From NCBI GenBank assembly GCA_025201845.1, contig MU604008.1, positions 2,041 through 66,040 on the forward strand: a stretch of DNA of 64,000 bases. The letters are read 5' to 3'. Numbering within the stretch: position 1 is the first letter of the stretch; the number at the start of each line of letters is the position of its first letter. Below are positions 60,458-64,000 of this stretch, in pieces. A program made the position numbers and the translations under genes. Source of the DNA: Martensiomyces pterosporus. Its lineage: Eukaryota > Kickxellomycota > Kickxellomycetes > Kickxellales > Kickxellaceae. Below the pieces are notes generated by a model. The model saw nothing but the letters and a program-made list of their open reading frames with translations. It was not told the origin of the DNA and ran no database searches.

Positions 60458-62110
60458 CTACTCGGCAGCAGCAATGTCCAGCATTGCGCGCAGTTCAGGG
60501 CGCTTAGTCTCGCCGGTAGTGCCCTTTGGGATGCTATCGACAAACTGGCCGCTGACCCCAGGATAAAGGTTCTCCAGAGTGGAAATAATGTTGCTCACGC
60601 TTGCTGCATCGACTGCTGGCACAATGAATACGTGTGGCACCTCAGCTGCATCGACACACCCGCCATCACGGCCGGTGTATCTCTTTACAGCAATGGCCGC
60701 GCAATCTGCAACGTGCTCGTGACTCATGATCCGGGACTCGATGTCGGCAGGGACAACAACGCCTGACTGTGTGCGGATGACATCGCTTAAACGAGCCCTT
60801 ATAATGACAACGCCGTCGCGCGTAACCCGCCCGTAGTCACCCGTGTGGAAAAACACGGGGTCAGCATTGGTGCGGCCTGGGGCCTCCTGCTTGGGGCTGC
60901 CGTTCATCAGCCGGGGCGTGCTGACCAAAATCTCGCCGCACTCGCCATCCTCAACATCCTTGCCATCCAGCACGACGCGGGCAGTGACGTTGGGGCACAG
61001 AATGCCTACGGAGTCGTCTACACGTGGGTTCTCGGTGATCATGCCAGCGATCAAGCCGGTCTCCATGTATTCGTACAGCTCCACCATGCGGGCCCTAAAT
61101 AGCTCCGACACCTGCTCCTTGAATCTCGACGACATGCGCATCTCACGAAGGAAAATAACCTTCAGCGGCTTGATGTCAAACGCACGATCGCCAACAACCA
61201 CAAAGTCGCCTTCGCGCCTGGCTGCGGCGAAAATCCTAAATAGCACGTCGTGAGTGGCCAGGAGAATGCCAGCCTCGTACTTCTCCAGGGCGGCAAGGCA
61301 GGCAGCGGGGTCATACTGGCTCAGCTGCACAACACGCGATCCGGAAAGCATTGGGTAGTGGGCAATCTTGCCGATTCCATGCGTGTTGGAAAAGGGGACT
61401 GCGGATACTGCGGTCCTGTATGCTGCGCTGACGGGGCGCCGGATGGTGAGGTTCTGCGAGGACAGGAGCCCGTAGTGCGAAAGCATCACCGGCGGCGATG
61501 ATCCCGAGGCATTGGGCGAGTATGCGATATACGCGGGCTTTCTCATCGCGTCATCCTTGGATGTGATACGCACAGGAACAAACGAGGGGTCGTCGACAAG
61601 CAAGTCGTCGAATGAAACATACCGCTGTGCCTGGGGCACCTGCTGGTCCATTGCATTTCCGCTATCCCTATTGTCGCAGTCAAACACGCATATGGCAATG
61701 TCCAGCCCTTGCGATGCCTCTCTCAGTCTGCTGAGGTACCTTGTCGATGAAAAGATGACGGGGGTTCCAGAGCTAACGATGCGGTCTCTCAGCTTCTCAT
61801 CTGTAACATTCGTGCCCAGCGACTGGTAGGTGCCGCCAGCCAGCAAGGCGGCGTAGTAGACGCTGACGCAGCGAAGGTCGCAGTCGTCAAACACAGACAC
61901 CACTCCGTCCTTGAAGCCATTTCTGACCAGACCGGCAGCAAGCCTGTTTGACGTGCTGATAATATCGCCAATGGTGAACTGCCTGTCTGTTGCGGCATCG
62001 ATGAGAACAACCTCGTCCCTCTGCGGCTCTGCGGAGCGGAAAATATGCGTGGGGATGTCACCTATGGGCAGCGGGCTTGGCTGCAAAGGCGATGCGACGT
62101 ACATTTGCAT
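60458..62110 (-). CDS. Adenylate-forming (acyl-CoA synthetase/4CL-like) enzyme with degraded catalytic motifs
   Basis: AMP-binding superfamily protein of 550 residues from the ATG at 62110 (MQMYVASPLQPSPL). The fold signatures are visible: early NRLAAGLVRNG, AGGTYQSLGTNVTDEKL, TGD motif in FFHTGDYGRV, the hinge RARLSDVIRTQSGVVVPADI, and a C-terminal AA.AVKRYTGR domain. But the A3 phosphate loop reads YSPNASGSSPPVMLSH in place of YSSGTTGxPKGVxxSH, and the C-terminal lysine motif PKxxxGK reads PKGTTGETKRPELR, so the catalytic Lys is replaced by Glu. It may be a non-catalytic or specialised member. Start chosen because the residues before it look like leader. An AT-rich TATATATTTAAG sits about 145 bp upstream. 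Confidence 0.88.
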   Translation of the reverse strand: MQMYVASPLQPSPLPIGDIPTHIFRSAEPQRDEVVLIDAATDRQFTIGDIISTSNRLAAGLVRNGFKDGVVSVFDDCDLRCVSVYYAALLAGGTYQSLGTNVTDEKLRDRIVSSGTPVIFSSTRYLSRLREASQGLDIAICVFDCDNRDSGNAMDQQVPQAQRYVSFDDLLVDDPSFVPVRITSKDDAMRKPAYIAYSPNASGSSPPVMLSHYGLLSSQNLTIRRPVSAAYRTAVSAVPFSNTHGIGKIAHYPMLSGSRVVQLSQYDPAACLAALEKYEAGILLATHDVLFRIFAAARREGDFVVVGDRAFDIKPLKVIFLREMRMSSRFKEQVSELFRARMVELYEYMETGLIAGMITENPRVDDSVGILCPNVTARVVLDGKDVEDGECGEILVSTPRLMNGSPKQEAPGRTNADPVFFHTGDYGRVTRDGVVIIRARLSDVIRTQSGVVVPADIESRIMSHEHVADCAAIAVKRYTGRDGGCVDAAEVPHVFIVPAVDAASVSNIISTLENLYPGVSGQFVDSIPKGTTGETKRPELRAMLDIAAAE

Positions 62111-64000
62111 TAAATGAAAGTGGTAAGCTGGGGGGGCGTGTGTTTTCCTGTACACGCGATTCCTTGTGTATAATGGTCGCAGTGAGGAAGGGGAAAAAAG
62201 CAGCTGGATGTGCAATCAAAAGACCAGAATGCCTCTGCGCGTGAGGAGCTTAAATATATATGTGGCAATGGCTGCAATAAGGTTAGCGGTGAGTGGATGT
62301 GTGTGGGGGTATAGACAAATTGGCAATGTACATAAACAGGAGGTGACACAGAAATAAAAAGGCGATTCCCTAGAGATACTATGCTGAATGGTGTCCAAGC
62401 AACAGGGGCTGGGTGTGGAGCAAGAGGGACTCAGGAGTGCTGGGGGCGGGAGGCTGGAGCAACTGTGGTAACAGAAATAGAACTGTGGAGCACAGGCAGG
62501 GCTCGCATTACCAAGCGGATGGGCTGTTAAAACAAGTGGGCTGCGAGCAAGGCAAGAGGTGGCGAGGAGACGCTGTTGTTGTTGCGCGAAATTTGGGATA
62601 AGACTGCCACTGAGTGAGTTGGAGCCAGCAATGGAAGACGAGAGTGGGGCATGTGTGAGGTCCGAGGGGGAGGGGTATGCCCGGGTTGCTTAAATATGAT
62701 TTTCTGTGGCCATTCGCCCGCTAGCTCAAGTGTGCCAGATTCGCTTTTTGTGCTTTCTTTGCGGCCTTCTGGAAGGCCAAGATTGATTTTCCCTAATATG
62801 TACATGCATTTACAAAGTCAGACTAATCTGAACGCGCAAGCATACTCATCTCCAGCATGGCCTCGACTTCTCCTCATGTCGCTTGCTGCTGCTGCTGATA
62901 ATATTGATTACGATGCTGACGTTCTGTCGATTGCAACGGATTCCAGGGCCCGCCGCTGTAACTGCTGCGAAGCAGGAGCAGGGGGTAGGGGCCACTTGAG
63001 ACCTGGTTGGAGCAGAGCGGGAGCAGCAGGAAAACAGATTCGCAGATGCTGCTTGCTGCGTCTAATTTTCCTCTCGACACCCCCGTCCATTCCTTCGTTC
63101 CCAGCACATTCTTTTGTGCACAGCAGGTCTGCTGTTTTCTGCGACATTGCCCGAAAACTGGAAGAGGGAAAGCCGATATGCGCAGGCACGCTGTTCCTTG
63201 TGCTACGCACGCTGGGCACATTTGCTCGTGCATATTCTGCGAGTGCAGGCTGGCGTGTGGATGGATAGTGTTCTTGCTCATGTGGCCCGCACTGATTGAG
63301 ACATGCAAATGACAGTTGACGAGCAAAGGGGGCTGAGTGGGAGGAATAGTGCGCGCGAAAAGCAGCGGCGCAGCAGCAGACAGCAGGCAAGCAAAGCAGA
63401 ATAGACAAAGGACGAGCAGAGCAAAGGAGGAGCTTGGATACTGCGCCGGTGGCGTGCGAAGCGGACGAGCAACGGCGCTGCGTGTGTGCGCATGGATTCA
63501 GTGCAATCTAAAAAGATAAATAAACAAAGCGTGGAGCCGCGCCCAGCCATCCGCAGCCACCCAATACGCCCTGCTGTGCGTGGATTCACTGTCTCTGCTG
63601 GACATAATTGAAAATCACAGCTCATTTCCCCTCATTCTGGTCACCACACCATGGCCACCGCCGTGCACTCTGCGCCTTGATTTCCCGGGCGCTCTTCCCA
63701 CTCCACCTGCTGCTTGCGCACAATACGCAGGCTTGGTGCAGATCCCCCCTTGCCCTCCCCCCGGAGCGAGAGACGCGAAATCATGTATGCCAAGATAGCG
63801 CAGACACACCTCATTTGCTGTGTTTTGACATCAGGGCGCAGTCGAAATGCGGGTTGCACTCGCTTGCGAATGACACGTGGAGTGTGGAGTGTGGAGTGTG
63901 GAGTGTTGGAAATCAAGGCCGCCTTGCCTGCGCTGTCCAGAGGGGGTTGTGTGCAACAGAAGGCGAGCAGGGGCAGTGGAAATTAGCTGCTGCTGCAGGC
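62111..64000. other. 3' end of the window, no supported gene
   Basis: About 1.9 kb. A TATA-like stretch near 62252-62262 belongs to the preceding gene's promoter. Frames up to 205 codons on both strands overlap, have no motif and are Cys/Ser/Arg rich in the manner of chance frames. A short GTGGAGT repeat lies at 63877-63904. A gene lying mostly off the right end cannot be excluded. Confidence 0.5.
63877..63904 (+). repeat. Four copies of a 7-bp unit GTGGAGT
   Basis: Perfect heptamer tandem array of four units, a small microsatellite-like repeat outside any gene. Confidence 0.85.

Noticed and set aside
62651..63268. 205-codon plus-strand frame at the right end
   Set aside because: No recognisable domain, many Cys and Arg, and equally long frames overlap it on the minus strand.

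Overview
The window is nuclear DNA of a fungus. Two very large Zn2Cys6 (fungal binuclear cluster) regulators, fungal-type housekeeping genes (Clu1, Yth1, Ssf1, Dbr1, Eco1, Med21, TFIIE-alpha), and short GT-AG introns (GTAAGT-like donors, mostly about 70-290 nt) all fit. The mix of sparse introns with small SPTSSA-type subunits, a bacterial-type cytidylate kinase and a SAM+HMG regulator suggests an early-diverging lineage. Kickxellomycotina is my guess; it is inference, not proven by the sequence. About 32 protein genes and one tRNA-Gly gene are supported. I saw no transposon, virus, CRISPR array or rRNA.

Layout. 1-5 kb: PP1 inhibitor-2 (minus), thioredoxin (minus), translin (plus), and an orphan probably mitochondrial protein (minus). 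5-13.5 kb: two tandem paralogous Zn2Cys6 regulators separated by 1.3 kb that holds a perfect 22-bp inverted repeat. 13.7-24.6 kb: a membrane-anchored HSL-type hydrolase, a PPR protein, two tandem small serine-palmitoyltransferase subunits, a two-PHD Rco1-like chromatin protein (needs a splice to get its N-terminus), and Ssf1. 24.8-34.3 kb: Yth1/CPSF30 and holocytochrome c synthase (divergent), a second PPR gene split by an exact 76-bp tandem duplication, and Clu1 (three exons). 34.7-44.5 kb: GPI-phospholipase D, TFIIE-alpha divergent from the cytidylate kinase, Dph4, and a serine carboxypeptidase with a decayed partial copy just upstream. 44.5-47.1 kb holds no recognisable gene. 47.1-55.5 kb: a multi-exon SAM/HMG-box/AT-hook protein, an orphan nuclear-looking protein, tRNA-Gly(GCC), Med21 and a REEP-family ER-shaping protein. 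55.6-62.1 kb: Dbr1 divergent from Eco1, a TXNL1-like thioredoxin-PITH protein, and an adenylate-forming enzyme with degraded catalytic motifs. 62.1-64 kb shows nothing convincing.

How the genes relate. There is no metabolic cluster. The genes are mostly independent housekeeping functions: mitochondrial expression and biogenesis (two PPRs, HCCS, Clu1, probably the kinase and an orphan), transcription and chromatin (TFIIE, Med21, Rco1-like, HMG, Zn2Cys6), RNA processing (Yth1, Dbr1, translin), and lipid/ER (ssSPTs, REEP, GPI-PLD). The clearest local evolutionary events are three: two tandem paralog pairs, a carboxypeptidase relic, and the duplication that breaks the second PPR gene.
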